Assembly: GCA_965200615.1 (NCBI GenBank)
Contig: OZ241377.1
Span: forward strand, 1 to 64,000
DNA from: Bin5 sp965200615
Lineage (GTDB): Bacteria > Chloroflexota > Anaerolineae > Caldilineales > Caldilineaceae
Length of the DNA stretch: 64,000 bases
Direction: 5' to 3'
The notes under the pieces: model-generated
What the model was told of the DNA's origin: nothing
Database searches by the model: none
The model's input: only the letters and a program-made list of their open reading frames with translations
In this document: piece by piece, positions 17,704-26,383 of the stretch
Layout: every line of letters starts with the position of its first letter
How positions within the stretch are numbered: position 1 is the stretch's first letter
Position numbers and translations under genes: made by a program

Positions 17704-18996
17704 TCACCTCCCTTTCTGCTCAACACGCTCCCGACTGCGATTGCGGTCCGCAACCGTCCGCACAATTTCAGCGATCAGTTCACAATGTTCCGGCCTGTAT
17801 TTCTCGCCGATAGACGCCCAGCGAATAAAGTTCTCAAGATACGCTTTCGCATTGGGGCAGTTGTCGGCACTGTAATGGTAGCTACGCGAGGCCGGCGGCA
17901 TCGCGAACTGATGAGACTTGCCTTCCGCTCGCTTCTGCAGGAAAGCAAGGGCCTCAGGCATCAGGTAATACCTGGCAGTACCGGCGCCTGGGATACCGGC
18001 GTCCGCCAACTGTTGAGAAAACTCCTCCGCCGTGCACTGAAAATGCCGCGGGTCCATGTGAAAGCCGACCATCCAGCAGGAAAATAGAGTCACACTGTCC
18101 GGGATGGGCAGCGGGGTGATGCCGGGTACCTCTTCTAAAAGAGGCCACAAAATTCTTGCGATACGGTCCCGGTGGGCAGCCTGCTCACCGATGACCTCGA
18201 GCTGGCCCAGACAGATCGCAGCCGTACACTCCGGCATGCGATACGAGTAACCCATTTCATGGTGGTAGCGCCCGTATCCGGGAATCCACTCGGCCCCACG
18301 ATCATGCGCCAGGAAGCGCATTCGTGACGCCAGTTCATCACTGTTCGTAACGACACAACCCCCAATGTCTGAGCCCATCGTCTTTTCGGGATCGAATGAG
18401 AATGCAGCCGCGTCTGCCAATGTGCCCACCAGCCTGCCCTTGTATTCGCTGAACGCTGCTTGGCATGCGTCCTCATAAACAAAAAGATTGTGCCTTTGCG
18501 CTAACTCATTGATCGGATCCATATCGCAGACCAATCCCGTCTTGTGTACGACCAGGATCGCCCGCGTCCGGTCCGTTATGCACTCTTCAATCGTCTCCGC
18601 GCATACATTTACCGTGCCGGCCTCGGTATCGGCGAAAACAGGTATGTAACTCTCAAGGCAAAGGCCTTGAATCGTTCCGAAGTCTGTGATGGGACTGACT
18701 ATGACTTCGTCTCCCGGTTCGAAGCGAAGCGCAGAGGCCAGAGTCGCAAGCGCCGACGTGCAACCGGGCGTCGTGATACAGTGTCTAACCCCCAGCGCTT
18801 CTGCAAACGCCTTTTCAAAGCGCTTTGTCATGTTGACCTTCAGTCCCCCCGAAATGACTTCCTGAACGTATTTGAGGCAATTCGGACCGACGATTCGAGG
18901 AAACATGGTTGGCAGAGCGCTCTGCGCTGCTACGGCCCTCCCCTCCCCAAGGCAGCGATCCCCAACTTCCGGCAGTTCCTTTAAATGCTCTGCCAT
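17704..18996 (-). CDS. DegT/DnrJ/EryC1/StrS family aminotransferase
   Basis: First gene of the leftward operon, 430 aa. PLP Lys205 lies in FSFDPEKTMGSDIGG and Asp176 in VYEDACQAAF. The loop SPITDFGTIQGL (101-112) matches the same region of the paralogue at 13016 (PAISDVGSVKGI), so both belong to one subfamily, which differs from the third DegT protein at 25186 (PPYTFIATA). The start is preceded by AAGGAG. Having two related enzymes at the two ends of one transporter operon suggests two successive or alternative transaminations, or one catalytic and one accessory subunit. Reaction not determined. Confidence 0.82.
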   Translation of the reverse strand: MAEHLKELPEVGDRCLGEGRAVAAQSALPTMFPRIVGPNCLKYVQEVISGGLKVNMTKRFEKAFAEALGVRHCITTPGCTSALATLASALRFEPGDEVIVSPITDFGTIQGLCLESYIPVFADTEAGTVNVCAETIEECITDRTRAILVVHKTGLVCDMDPINELAQRHNLFVYEDACQAAFSEYKGRLVGTLADAAAFSFDPEKTMGSDIGGCVVTNSDELASRMRFLAHDRGAEWIPGYGRYHHEMGYSYRMPECTAAICLGQLEVIGEQAAHRDRIARILWPLLEEVPGITPLPIPDSVTLFSCWMVGFHMDPRHFQCTAEEFSQQLADAGIPGAGTARYYLMPEALAFLQKRAEGKSHQFAMPPASRSYHYSADNCPNAKAYLENFIRWASIGEKYRPEHCELIAEIVRTVADRNRSRERVEQKGR

Positions 18997-19224
18997 TTTC
19001 TAGCTCCTTCGTTTCTCCTTCTGGAGCAGGAGTATGTTCTGTCTTAGGGTAACGGTGATAATGCGGTCGGTCTCATCTCAAATGAGAATACTCGATCTTG
19101 GAGTCTGGCTAAGCGAATATCTTGAAAGACGCTGTCAAGTTCAGGGCTTAAAGACTCTAAGTCACCGTCGACAATTGCTTGTCAATTGGCGCAAACCATC
19201 GCAACGACCTGTGAAAATGCATGA

Positions 19225-19254
19225 ATAATACTATATACATAGCAGAGATGTCAA
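19225..19254 (-). promoter_or_regulatory. Strong sigma-70-like promoter for the DegT/ABC operon
   Basis: Read leftwards, a perfect TTGACA (19254-19249) is followed after 18 bases by TATTAT (19230-19225). The transcript would have a leader of about 220 bases before the start at 18996, room for regulation. Confidence 0.65.
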
Positions 19255-19370
19255 CCTGCATTCAGAGTCGGGCGCACGCCTCCCCCACCACTCCTTGCCA
19301 CTGCCCTCCTGGTCCAAGATATCCCCCCCATCATTCCAGCGCGTTCGCCCGCCAGCCCAGGGATCGGTTA

Positions 19371-19376
19371 TAATCA
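19371..19376 (+). promoter_or_regulatory. Possible -10 element for the dehydrogenase gene
   Basis: A perfect TATAAT lies 88 bases before the start at 19465. No good -35 element is visible (TTCGCC at 19346 with 19-base spacing is the best). Confidence 0.35.
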
Positions 19377-19464
19377 GCTATCGCAACAGGGTTCCCGGAC
19401 CGCAGCAAGGCTGCAAGACCGCTTCGCACAGACTTATCTGCTCAAAATAAAGCGAGCCATCCCC

Positions 19465-20505
19465 ATGAAAGCAGTTGCCAAGTTCGGATTCGGCGATAAA
19501 GAAGTGGAGATTCGGGACGTACCTGAGCCCCAGATGGGACCGGGCCAGGTGGTGGTCGAAGTGAAAGCCACCGGCGTATGCGGCTCCGACGTCCACATGT
19601 GGCGCAATATGCAATCGTGGGAGATCACGCTGCCGCTCGTCCTGGGGCACGAATTCGCCGGCGTTATCGTCGATGTCGGCGACGACGTCTCTGGCTGGGA
19701 AGTCGGCGACAGGGTCGCCGTCGAAACCGCCGCCGAAGTCTGTAACGCCTGCGTCTACTGCCTCAGCGGCGACTACAACCTCTGCCCCAACCGCCTCGGC
19801 TACGGCGCCCTCGCCGACGGCTCCATGACAAGCTACGTGGCGGCCCGCCCCCAGATTCTTCATCGCGTCCCGGACAACGTGCCTGACGAACACGCAGCCC
19901 TGACCGAACCGATCTGCGTCGCCTACAACGCCCTCGTTGAAAAGACAGCCATGAAACCCGGTGACCTGGTCGTTATCCAGGGTCCGGGCCCCATCGGCAT
20001 CATGGCTTTGCAGATCGCACGCATCCGCGGCGCCGGCGCCCTTGTTGTCCTCGGCACCGACGCCGACGCCAGGCGCATGGAAGTAGCGGCCGAATTGGGC
20101 GCCGACTACACGCTCAACATCCAGCGCGACGATCCTATGGCCCTCATCGAATCTCTAGGCGACGGCTTCGGCGCCGACCTGGTCATCGACGCCACCGGCG
20201 TCAGCAAAGCGCTGCAACAATCACTGGAACTGGTGCGGCCCAACGGTCGCATTACCAAGATCGGCTGGGGCCCGCAGCCCCTCGACTTCAGCCTCGACCC
20301 GCTGGTCGGCAAAGCCGTAACCCTCCAGGGGACCTTCAGCCACCTCTACCCCACGTGGGAGCGCGTCCTGACTCTGCTCTCCACCGGGCAGGTGAACCTG
20401 GCCCCGGTAATCGGCGGCATCTACCCCCTGGAAGACTGGGAAGAGGCCTTCGAAAGCATGGAGCAGGGCGAAAACGTGAAATCGGTCCTCCGTCTGGCCG
20501 CTTGA
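19465..20505 (+). CDS. Zinc-dependent alcohol/polyol dehydrogenase (MDR family)
   Basis: NAD(P)-dependent medium-chain dehydrogenase of 346 aa, related to sorbitol and threonine dehydrogenases. Catalytic zinc residues are Cys39 (GVCGSD), His62 and Glu63 (GHEF); the structural zinc site has Cys93, Cys96, Cys99 and Cys107. The Rossmann motif GPGPIG is near residue 172. It likely oxidises a sugar alcohol or an aldonate-type hydroxyl. It is followed by a Uma2 gene and an HPS-like gene in the same direction. Compare the relative at 39071, which lacks the structural zinc cysteines. Confidence 0.85.
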   Translation: MKAVAKFGFGDKEVEIRDVPEPQMGPGQVVVEVKATGVCGSDVHMWRNMQSWEITLPLVLGHEFAGVIVDVGDDVSGWEVGDRVAVETAAEVCNACVYCLSGDYNLCPNRLGYGALADGSMTSYVAARPQILHRVPDNVPDEHAALTEPICVAYNALVEKTAMKPGDLVVIQGPGPIGIMALQIARIRGAGALVVLGTDADARRMEVAAELGADYTLNIQRDDPMALIESLGDGFGADLVIDATGVSKALQQSLELVRPNGRITKIGWGPQPLDFSLDPLVGKAVTLQGTFSHLYPTWERVLTLLSTGQVNLAPVIGGIYPLEDWEEAFESMEQGENVKSVLRLAA

Positions 20506-20549
20506 CACGAGAGAAATCGAATCTGTTCGGGATTGAAACGAGGCAGACA

Positions 20550-21164
20550 ATGGCCTACCCGTCGACGAAACCCGAATACGCAACCGAACTGACCTGGGAC
20601 ATCGCCAGGCTCTTTCCCGCTCAGGGCCACTGGAGCGAGGAGGAGTATCTGTCTCTGGACACCAATCACCTTATCGAATTCTCCCACGGGCAGATGGAGG
20701 TCCTGCCAATGCCCACCCAGTCGCATCAGCTGCTGGTCATCGCCCTGTTTGAACTCCTGCGTAACTTTGTCCGTGAAGGACAACTTGGTACTGTTCTGCT
20801 GGCTCCCATGCGGGTCCAACTCTGGCCGGGCAAATTCAGAGAGCCCGATATCCTGTTCATGCGAACTGAGCATGATGACCGTCGTTCTGACAAGTTCTGG
20901 CAGGGCGCAGATCTCGTCATGGAAATCGTCAGCCCCCATGATCCCGAACGGGACAAAGTGACCAAACGCCGCGAATACGCGCAGGCCGGCATCCCTGAAT
21001 TCTGGATCGTCGACCCCACCGATGCGTTCATCACCGTATTCACTCTACAGGGACAGGAATACGCGCTTCACGGCGAGTTCGTCGCCGGCGAGACGGCACT
21101 GTCCGTACTTCTGGAAGGCTTCAAGGTCGACGTTAGTGACGTGTTCTCGCAAGCAAAAAGATAG
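20550..21164 (+). CDS. Uma2-family PD-(D/E)XK protein
   Basis: Putative restriction-endonuclease-like protein of 204 aa. The core is complete: a conserved EFSHGQMEVLPMPTQSHQ entry, REPDILFM (Asp), LVMEIVSPHDPERDKVTKR (Glu and Lys) and EFWIVDP. Uma2 proteins are greatly expanded in Cyanobacteria and Chloroflexota; their biological role is unknown, although the fold is nuclease-like. The ATG at 20550 follows a weak AGGCAG. It sits between metabolic genes with no obvious functional link, which is usual for this family. Confidence 0.85.
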   Translation: MAYPSTKPEYATELTWDIARLFPAQGHWSEEEYLSLDTNHLIEFSHGQMEVLPMPTQSHQLLVIALFELLRNFVREGQLGTVLLAPMRVQLWPGKFREPDILFMRTEHDDRRSDKFWQGADLVMEIVSPHDPERDKVTKRREYAQAGIPEFWIVDPTDAFITVFTLQGQEYALHGEFVAGETALSVLLEGFKVDVSDVFSQAKR

Positions 21165-21217
21165 AGCGCGACTGAGCGTCTGAAATCGCTGTTTTCCATC
21201 TTCCGCGGAGTGTATCT

Positions 21218-21892
21218 TTGCCGAAAAAAGAACCTATCATCCAGGTCTCACTGGATGTAACCTCCATTGACGAAGCCCTGGACATGGCTGGCGCCGCTGT
21301 GCGCGCCGGCGTCGACTGGCTGGAAGCCGGCACGCCCCTGATCCTCGCAGAAGGCCTCCACAGCGTCCGCGCCATGCGCGAGGCCTTCCCCGATCATCCC
21401 ATCGTCGCCGACCTCAAGACCATGGACGGCGCCGGCCTCGAAGCCGAAATGATGTTCCAGGCCGGAGCCGACTACGTCGTCGTCATGGGCGTGGCCCACG
21501 ATGCCAGCATCATCGAGCAGGTGAAAATAGCGCAGCGCTGCGGCGGCAAGGTCATGTGCGACGTCATGCTCTGCGCCGACAAAGCCGGCCGCGCCAAAGA
21601 GGCCCAGGACATGGGCGTCGATGTCATCATCGTCCACACCGGCTTCGACGAACGCAACATGATCCCCGGTCTCAGTCCCCTCGACGACCTGCCGCCCATC
21701 CTCGAAGCCGTCGACATCCCCGTGCAGGCTGTGGGCGGGTTGACCGTCGAACAGGCCATCGAAACGCTCGAAATGGGCGCCGAAATTGTCGTCTTTGGCG
21801 CGCCGCTCGTGATCGCTTCTGACGCCTTCACCGCCGCCACTGACGATTTTGAAGGCCTGCTTCGAGAGATCGTGACCAAGGTCAAAGGATAA
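21218..21892 (+). CDS. HPS/KGPDC-like orotidine-5'-phosphate decarboxylase superfamily enzyme
   Basis: TIM-barrel enzyme of 224 aa with the active-site motif D-x-K-x-x-D (Asp65, Lys67, Asp70 in VADLKTMD). This superfamily contains 3-hexulose-6-phosphate synthase and 3-keto-L-gulonate-6-phosphate decarboxylase. The phosphate-binding end is VGGLTVEQA and VVFGAPLVIA. The TTG start follows GCGGAG. No PHI (SIS-domain isomerase) partner is nearby, so a formaldehyde-fixing role is less likely than decarboxylation or retro-aldol cleavage of a keto-sugar phosphate; this is inferred from context. Confidence 0.78.
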   Translation: MPKKEPIIQVSLDVTSIDEALDMAGAAVRAGVDWLEAGTPLILAEGLHSVRAMREAFPDHPIVADLKTMDGAGLEAEMMFQAGADYVVVMGVAHDASIIEQVKIAQRCGGKVMCDVMLCADKAGRAKEAQDMGVDVIIVHTGFDERNMIPGLSPLDDLPPILEAVDIPVQAVGGLTVEQAIETLEMGAEIVVFGAPLVIASDAFTAATDDFEGLLREIVTKVKG

Positions 21893-21905
21893 ACTGTAAT
21901 TGTTG

Positions 21906-21920
21906 CCGGCTAATTGCCGG
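21906..21920 (+). terminator. Small GC hairpin after the HPS-like gene
   Basis: CCGGC and GCCGG pair around a TAATT loop 13 bases after the stop codon. There is no T-tract, so termination would be weak. Confidence 0.3.
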
Positions 21921-21947
21921 TAACACCACCGACTGCAGTTAGAGACT

Positions 21948-22589
21948 ATGAATGTCAGAGCGCCCCGCAACCGTACCATTACATTGTGTGACGCTGAGCG
22001 CGAACTCTATGGCAGCCGGTTGCTATCCTTGGACGAGCCGGTACAGCTTGACGCGATCCAAGATATTCTTGCCCTTAGATTTGAAAGCATTTTAGAGAAT
22101 TGGGTGTCTGAATATTCGACCGACTGCGCTCGCCGGGCAATGGCCGATCTGGCTTTTAGGGACATTGACGGCAACTATTACATCATTGATGTCAAGTCGC
22201 ACCGGGTGAGTACGAAATTCAATATGCCGAATTTGACTTCGGTCGAGCGACTGGCCCGATTGTACGAAAATGCCATGAACTACTTTGTGCTCCTTATGGT
22301 ACAGTACGACCTTCAAGGAGCGGATGCCGACTTTTCCCGCGTCCATTTCGTGCCGATTAAGTTTTTGAGTTGGGATTGTCTGACTGTCGGCGCCCTCGGT
22401 TGGGGTCAGATTCAGATTGCAAACTCCAACAACATTTTGGTAAACCACCAGTTTTCTCGCAAACAGTGGATGCTCCAACTATGTGAAGTCATGCTCGAAT
22501 TCTATCCCAAAGAAATCGCGAAAATTGGGGATCGGTTACGTAGATTCGAGGAGATTAAAGCCTACTGGCCGGGTAAATCAGAAGACTGA
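21948..22589 (+). CDS. Putative PD-(D/E)XK restriction-endonuclease-like protein, unassigned family
   Basis: A 213-aa protein I cannot place in a named family. Residues about 67-86 read ADLAFRDIDGNYYIIDVKSH, a beta-hairpin with D...D-x-K that fits a PD-(D/E)XK nuclease core; a helical region around FNMPNLTSVERLARLYENA follows. It is single-domain, with no signal peptide or membrane helix. Codon use is more AT-rich than the neighbours (many TTT, AAT and GAT codons), consistent with recent acquisition. No methyltransferase or specificity gene is adjacent. It could be a type II restriction enzyme, a solitary defence nuclease or a remnant of a lost system. Confidence 0.5.
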   Translation: MNVRAPRNRTITLCDAERELYGSRLLSLDEPVQLDAIQDILALRFESILENWVSEYSTDCARRAMADLAFRDIDGNYYIIDVKSHRVSTKFNMPNLTSVERLARLYENAMNYFVLLMVQYDLQGADADFSRVHFVPIKFLSWDCLTVGALGWGQIQIANSNNILVNHQFSRKQWMLQLCEVMLEFYPKEIAKIGDRLRRFEEIKAYWPGKSED

Positions 22590-22652
22590 CGAGGCTATGC
22601 TAAGCAACCTTGTGAGCCGTGCGAGCAATATCATATCGAAGGGAGAAGAACT

Positions 22653-23978
22653 ATGAACCTACTTCAAGATATCCAGGACATCCGTTTCCCTGCCAATCTG
22701 CCCGACACCCTCCTGGCCGTCCACCAGACCTTCGAAACACCGCAGGTCGATGACATCTATGCCGCCGTCGGCAAAGCCCTGAACGAGAGCGGCATCATGG
22801 CGCCCATGCAGCCGGGCGACTCCGTCGCCGTCGGCGCCGGCAGCCGTGGCATCGCCAACCTCGCCCGCATCGTGCGCGCCGCCGTAGATCACCTCAAAGC
22901 CGCCGGCATGAAACCGTACGTCGTCCCCGCCATGGGAAGCCACGGCGGCGCAACCGTCGAAGGACAGAAAGAGATCCTCGCCGGCATGGGCGTTACTGAG
23001 GAGGCCATAGGCGTTGATATCAGAGCGACCATGGAGGTGGCCGAGATTGGCCATATCCCAAACGGGCCGGCAGTCTGTCAGGGCAAGGACTCAATGGCCG
23101 CCGATCACGCGATTCTGGTCAGCCGCATCAAACCCCACACCGATTTCCGCAGCCACCTTGAGAGCGGCCCCTCCAAAATGTGTGTCATCGGCTGGGGCAA
23201 ACAACACGGCGCATCCATGATGCATAGCGGCGGCGGCAGGAATTTTCAGATGTATCTGGAGCCGGCTGCCCGCGTCTACGAGGCAAACACCAACTTCCGC
23301 GGCGCCATCTGCCCCGTCGAAAACGCCTACGAAGACACCGCCCTCATCGCCGGCCTGACCGCCGCCGAGGTGGGCACGAAGAAAGAGGCAGACCTGCTGG
23401 TCAAGGCCAAGGACTACCTGGCTCAAATCCCTTTTGAGGCCGTGGATATACTTATCGTACGCGACCTGGGCAAAAACATCTCCGGCACAGGTATGGACAC
23501 CAACGTCATCAGCCGCCTCAGCATACCCCGCCAGCCCGAGAACTTCGGCAAAGTCGACGTTGCCATCATCACCGTCCTCGATCTGACCGAAGAGACCCAC
23601 GGCAACGTCTCCGGCCTCGGGCTCGCCAACGTGACCACAGAGCGGGTCTTCCGCAAGATCGACTGGCAGGCCACCTACATGAACGCCGTGACATCCGGCA
23701 TCTTCAGCGCCACCCGCTCCCACCTGCCCCTTACCTTCGCCGACGACGAACGCGCCCTTGAAGTCGCGCTGCGCATCTGCGCCGAACCCCAGGACGCCGC
23801 CAAAATGGTCTTCATCCGCGATACCCTGACCCTGGAGGACTTCTACGTCAGTCCCAGCCTGCGAGCAGAAGTCGAGAGCCATCCACGACTTGCCATCACC
23901 GGCGAAACACCTCTTTCCTTCACAAACGGCGTTATGCAGACCCCGTGGCAGTTGGAGCCGATTCTGGAATACGCCTGA
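22653..23978 (+). CDS. LarA-like (DUF2088) nickel-dependent racemase/epimerase family protein
   Basis: Homologue of lactate racemase LarA, 441 aa. Family features include GSRGI (residues 63-67), AMGSHGGAT with His97, and RIKPHTDFRSHLESGPSKM with His162, His168 and Lys175, followed by GKQHG with His185. LarA uses a nickel-pincer nucleotide to racemise alpha-hydroxy acids; homologues act on other sugar acids. No larB/C/E cofactor genes are present here, so the cofactor would have to come from elsewhere. The start follows GAAGGGAGAAG. Its position before PdxA2 and with the sugar-acid genes fits a role in epimerising a hydroxy acid. Confidence 0.78.
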   Translation: MNLLQDIQDIRFPANLPDTLLAVHQTFETPQVDDIYAAVGKALNESGIMAPMQPGDSVAVGAGSRGIANLARIVRAAVDHLKAAGMKPYVVPAMGSHGGATVEGQKEILAGMGVTEEAIGVDIRATMEVAEIGHIPNGPAVCQGKDSMAADHAILVSRIKPHTDFRSHLESGPSKMCVIGWGKQHGASMMHSGGGRNFQMYLEPAARVYEANTNFRGAICPVENAYEDTALIAGLTAAEVGTKKEADLLVKAKDYLAQIPFEAVDILIVRDLGKNISGTGMDTNVISRLSIPRQPENFGKVDVAIITVLDLTEETHGNVSGLGLANVTTERVFRKIDWQATYMNAVTSGIFSATRSHLPLTFADDERALEVALRICAEPQDAAKMVFIRDTLTLEDFYVSPSLRAEVESHPRLAITGETPLSFTNGVMQTPWQLEPILEYA

Positions 23979-23995
23979 TCCGCCTTACAGTCAAT

Positions 23996-24034
23996 TCGCC
24001 CAATGCTGACGATAGCGAAGTCGGCATTGGGCGA
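23996..24034 (+). terminator. Long stem-loop after the LarA-like gene
   Basis: Fifteen-bp arms (23996-24010 and 24020-24034) with one G-T wobble enclose a 9-base loop, 18 bases after the stop codon. There is no clear T-tract, so it may be an attenuator or an mRNA stabiliser between the LarA-like gene and pdxA2. Confidence 0.6.
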
Positions 24035-24115
24035 CGCGTGAACGGTCCCGTCGGCAGCCCTGATTCTTGTCCTGCCGCACCGCGCCGAAACTGAAAACCA
24101 TCGCACTCCCTTCAA

Positions 24116-25189
24116 ATGGTTCCCAACTCAGATGCACTGACGCGCTCCTCACGCCTCGCCCTTCTCCTTGGCGACCCCAGTGGCATTGGGCCCGAAATCG
24201 TCGCCCGCGTCCTGGCGGAAGGGGCAAGTCCGGACAATACGACCGCCGGTTATGGCGGCGTAAACATCATCGTCATCGGCGAGCCCTGGATCCTGGATTG
24301 GGGCGCCCAGTGCGCAGATCTCTCGCTTGACCTGCCGCGCTACAGCTCACCAGAGGACCTGCCGGCTTTGGCCCCAGGCCCCGTGCTCCTGACCGGCCCA
24401 TCCTTCCCGCCTGACGCGCACACGCCCGGGCGGATGAGTCCGGCCGCCGGCCGCTACGTCCTGCAAACGCTGGACTTTGCCGCCGACCTCGCCCGCGCCA
24501 ATGTCATCGACGGCATCTGCTATGCCTCGCTCAATAAACAGGCCATGCACGCGGCCGGCAGCCGCCACGAGGACGAGCTCCGCTACTTCGCCGACCGCCT
24601 CGGCATCAGCGGCTACGTCGGCGAAGTCAACACGCTCGACGGCCTCTGGACCTCGCGCGTAACCTCCCATATCCCTCTGCGCGCCGTGTATGAACACATA
24701 TCCGTCGACGAAATCCTGCCCGCCATTCGCCTCATTCATAACACCATCCGCCAGAGCGGGCAGCCAAGCCCCCGTCTCGCCGTGGCCGGTCTCAATCCTC
24801 ATGCCGGCGAAGGCGGGTTATTCGGCAGCGAAGAAATCGATCTCATCCGCCCCGCCATTGAGGCGGCCCAGGAAGAAGATATCGCCGCCTCCGGCCCATA
24901 CCCGCCAGACACCGTCTTTCTGCGTGCAAGTCGCGGCGAGTTCGACGGCGTGGTGACCATGTACCACGATCAGGGCCAGATCGCCATGAAACTGCTTGGC
25001 TTTGAACGCGGCGTCACCGTTCACGGCGGCCTGTCCACACCGATCACTACTCCGGCCCATGGCACTGCCTTCGACATCGTCGAGAAAGGCGTAGCCAGTC
25101 CGCAGGCGCTAAAACATGCCCTGAAGTTGTGCACGCAGATGATCACCGGTGGCCGCGCAGCGAACCCGCATCGACAGAGGACAACATGA
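24116..25189 (+). CDS. pdxA2: PdxA-family dehydrogenase, probably PdxA2 (4-phospho-erythronate/threonate 3-dehydrogenase)
   Basis: NAD-dependent metal dehydrogenase/decarboxylase of 357 aa. GDPSGIGPE (residues 19-27) opens the protein, and the three metal-binding His are His185 (TSHIPLR), His229 (NPHAGEGG) and His284 (MYHDQG). PdxA makes the vitamin B6 precursor; PdxA2 paralogues oxidise 4-phospho-D-erythronate or -threonate to yield DHAP. A DUF1537 kinase, the usual partner of PdxA2, lies 1.2 kb away, and no other B6 gene is nearby, so the catabolic role is preferred. The stop codon overlaps the start of the next gene (ATGA). No clear ribosome binding site precedes 24116. Confidence 0.82.
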   Translation: MVPNSDALTRSSRLALLLGDPSGIGPEIVARVLAEGASPDNTTAGYGGVNIIVIGEPWILDWGAQCADLSLDLPRYSSPEDLPALAPGPVLLTGPSFPPDAHTPGRMSPAAGRYVLQTLDFAADLARANVIDGICYASLNKQAMHAAGSRHEDELRYFADRLGISGYVGEVNTLDGLWTSRVTSHIPLRAVYEHISVDEILPAIRLIHNTIRQSGQPSPRLAVAGLNPHAGEGGLFGSEEIDLIRPAIEAAQEEDIAASGPYPPDTVFLRASRGEFDGVVTMYHDQGQIAMKLLGFERGVTVHGGLSTPITTPAHGTAFDIVEKGVASPQALKHALKLCTQMITGGRAANPHRQRTT

Positions 25190-26373
25190 AAGAATCTTCA
25201 CTCGCGGTCCATGGTGGTGAACCGGTGCGTACCAAACCATGGCCGAGTTGGCCCCAGTGGGACGAAACCGAGCGCGCCGGTCTGCTAGCCGTGCTCGAAA
25301 GGGGGGAATGGGGCGGCTACGACACGGCCGTAGCCGAATTCGAAACCGCTTTCGCCGCCCGTCACGCCGCCCGTTTCTGCGTCACCACCGTCAACGGAAC
25401 GACCACACTGGAGACCGCCCTGCGCGCCTTGGACATCGGCCCCGGCGACGAGGTGATCGTGCCTCCCTACACTTTCATCGCCACCGCCGCGTCCGTGCGC
25501 ATCGTCGGCGCCACCCCCGTCTTCGCCGACGTCGACCTGGAGACCTGGAATCTCTCACTCCCAGCCGTCGAAGCCGCTGTCAGCGACCGCGCCAAAGCGG
25601 TGATCCCTGTCCACTTCGGCGGCCTGCCAGTGGATTTCGACAGCCTGCTGCCACTCGCTCAACGGCACAATCTCTCCGTCATCGAAGACGCTGCCCACGC
25701 CCACGGCAGCAGTTGGAACGCCCAGCCCGTCGGCGCCCTGGGAGATGCCGGTTCATTCAGCTTTCAAGCGAGCAAAAATCTGACCGCTGGAGAGGGCGGC
25801 GCGCTCCTGACCAACGATCCCGAGCTGGCCGAGCGCATGTGGAGCATCGCTAACTGTGGACGAAGCCCGGACGGCCAGGGCTACGAACATCCCAACCTCG
25901 GCGCCAACCTGCGCCTGAGCGGCTGGCACGCTGCCGTGCTCTCAGCCGGTCTGAACCGCCTCGACGATCAACTGGAACGCCGCATGAGCAACGCCCGCCG
26001 CCTGCGCAGCTTCCTCGAAGAAATCGACGGCCTGACGCCTCAGCGCTGGGACCCACGCGCCAACGCCCACTCCCACCATCTATTTCTCATGCGCTACGAT
26101 GCCGACACCTTCGGCGGCCTGCCCCGCCAGGAATTCATCTCTGCATTGCGCGCCGAGAACATCCCCGTCGGCTCCCTCTATCCCTATCCTCTCTACCACC
26201 AGCCCCCACTCGCCGAACCCTTCAGCCGCGTCACGCCCTGCCCCAACAGCGAACAACTCTGTCAGCAGACCATCTCCATCAGCCAAAACGTCCTCCTGGC
26301 CGAACTGCACGAGATGGACGACATCCTCCGCGCCATCCTCAAAGTCCGCGAAAACATCGCCTCCCTCCGCTGA
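25186..26373 (+). CDS. DegT/DnrJ/EryC1/StrS family aminotransferase
   Basis: Third DegT-family enzyme, 395 aa from ATG 25186, which overlaps the pdxA2 stop (ATGA) and has AGAGGA upstream. PLP Lys197 lies in FSFQASKNLTAGEGG, Asp168 in VIEDAAHAHG, and the loop PPYTFIATAA is the canonical form, unlike the two paralogues at 13016 and 17704. Members transaminate keto-sugars or keto-cyclitols. Translational coupling to pdxA2 implies a shared pathway, possibly making or breaking an amino-sugar acid. Substrate unknown. Confidence 0.85.
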   Translation: MKESSLAVHGGEPVRTKPWPSWPQWDETERAGLLAVLERGEWGGYDTAVAEFETAFAARHAARFCVTTVNGTTTLETALRALDIGPGDEVIVPPYTFIATAASVRIVGATPVFADVDLETWNLSLPAVEAAVSDRAKAVIPVHFGGLPVDFDSLLPLAQRHNLSVIEDAAHAHGSSWNAQPVGALGDAGSFSFQASKNLTAGEGGALLTNDPELAERMWSIANCGRSPDGQGYEHPNLGANLRLSGWHAAVLSAGLNRLDDQLERRMSNARRLRSFLEEIDGLTPQRWDPRANAHSHHLFLMRYDADTFGGLPRQEFISALRAENIPVGSLYPYPLYHQPPLAEPFSRVTPCPNSEQLCQQTISISQNVLLAELHEMDDILRAILKVRENIASLR

Positions 26374-26383
26374 CCACTGACCG

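Larger units (their letters stand above)
18997..19464. other. Divergent intergenic region
   Basis: These 468 bases separate the leftward DegT/ABC operon from the rightward dehydrogenase and contain no gene. They are AT-rich in the left half. I see a strong leftward promoter (19225-19254), a perfect TATAAT for rightward transcription (19371-19376), and small inverted repeats (CTCAT/ATGAG near 19076-19090, CTTGA/TCAAG near 19120-19140) that could be operator sites. Confidence 0.5.
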
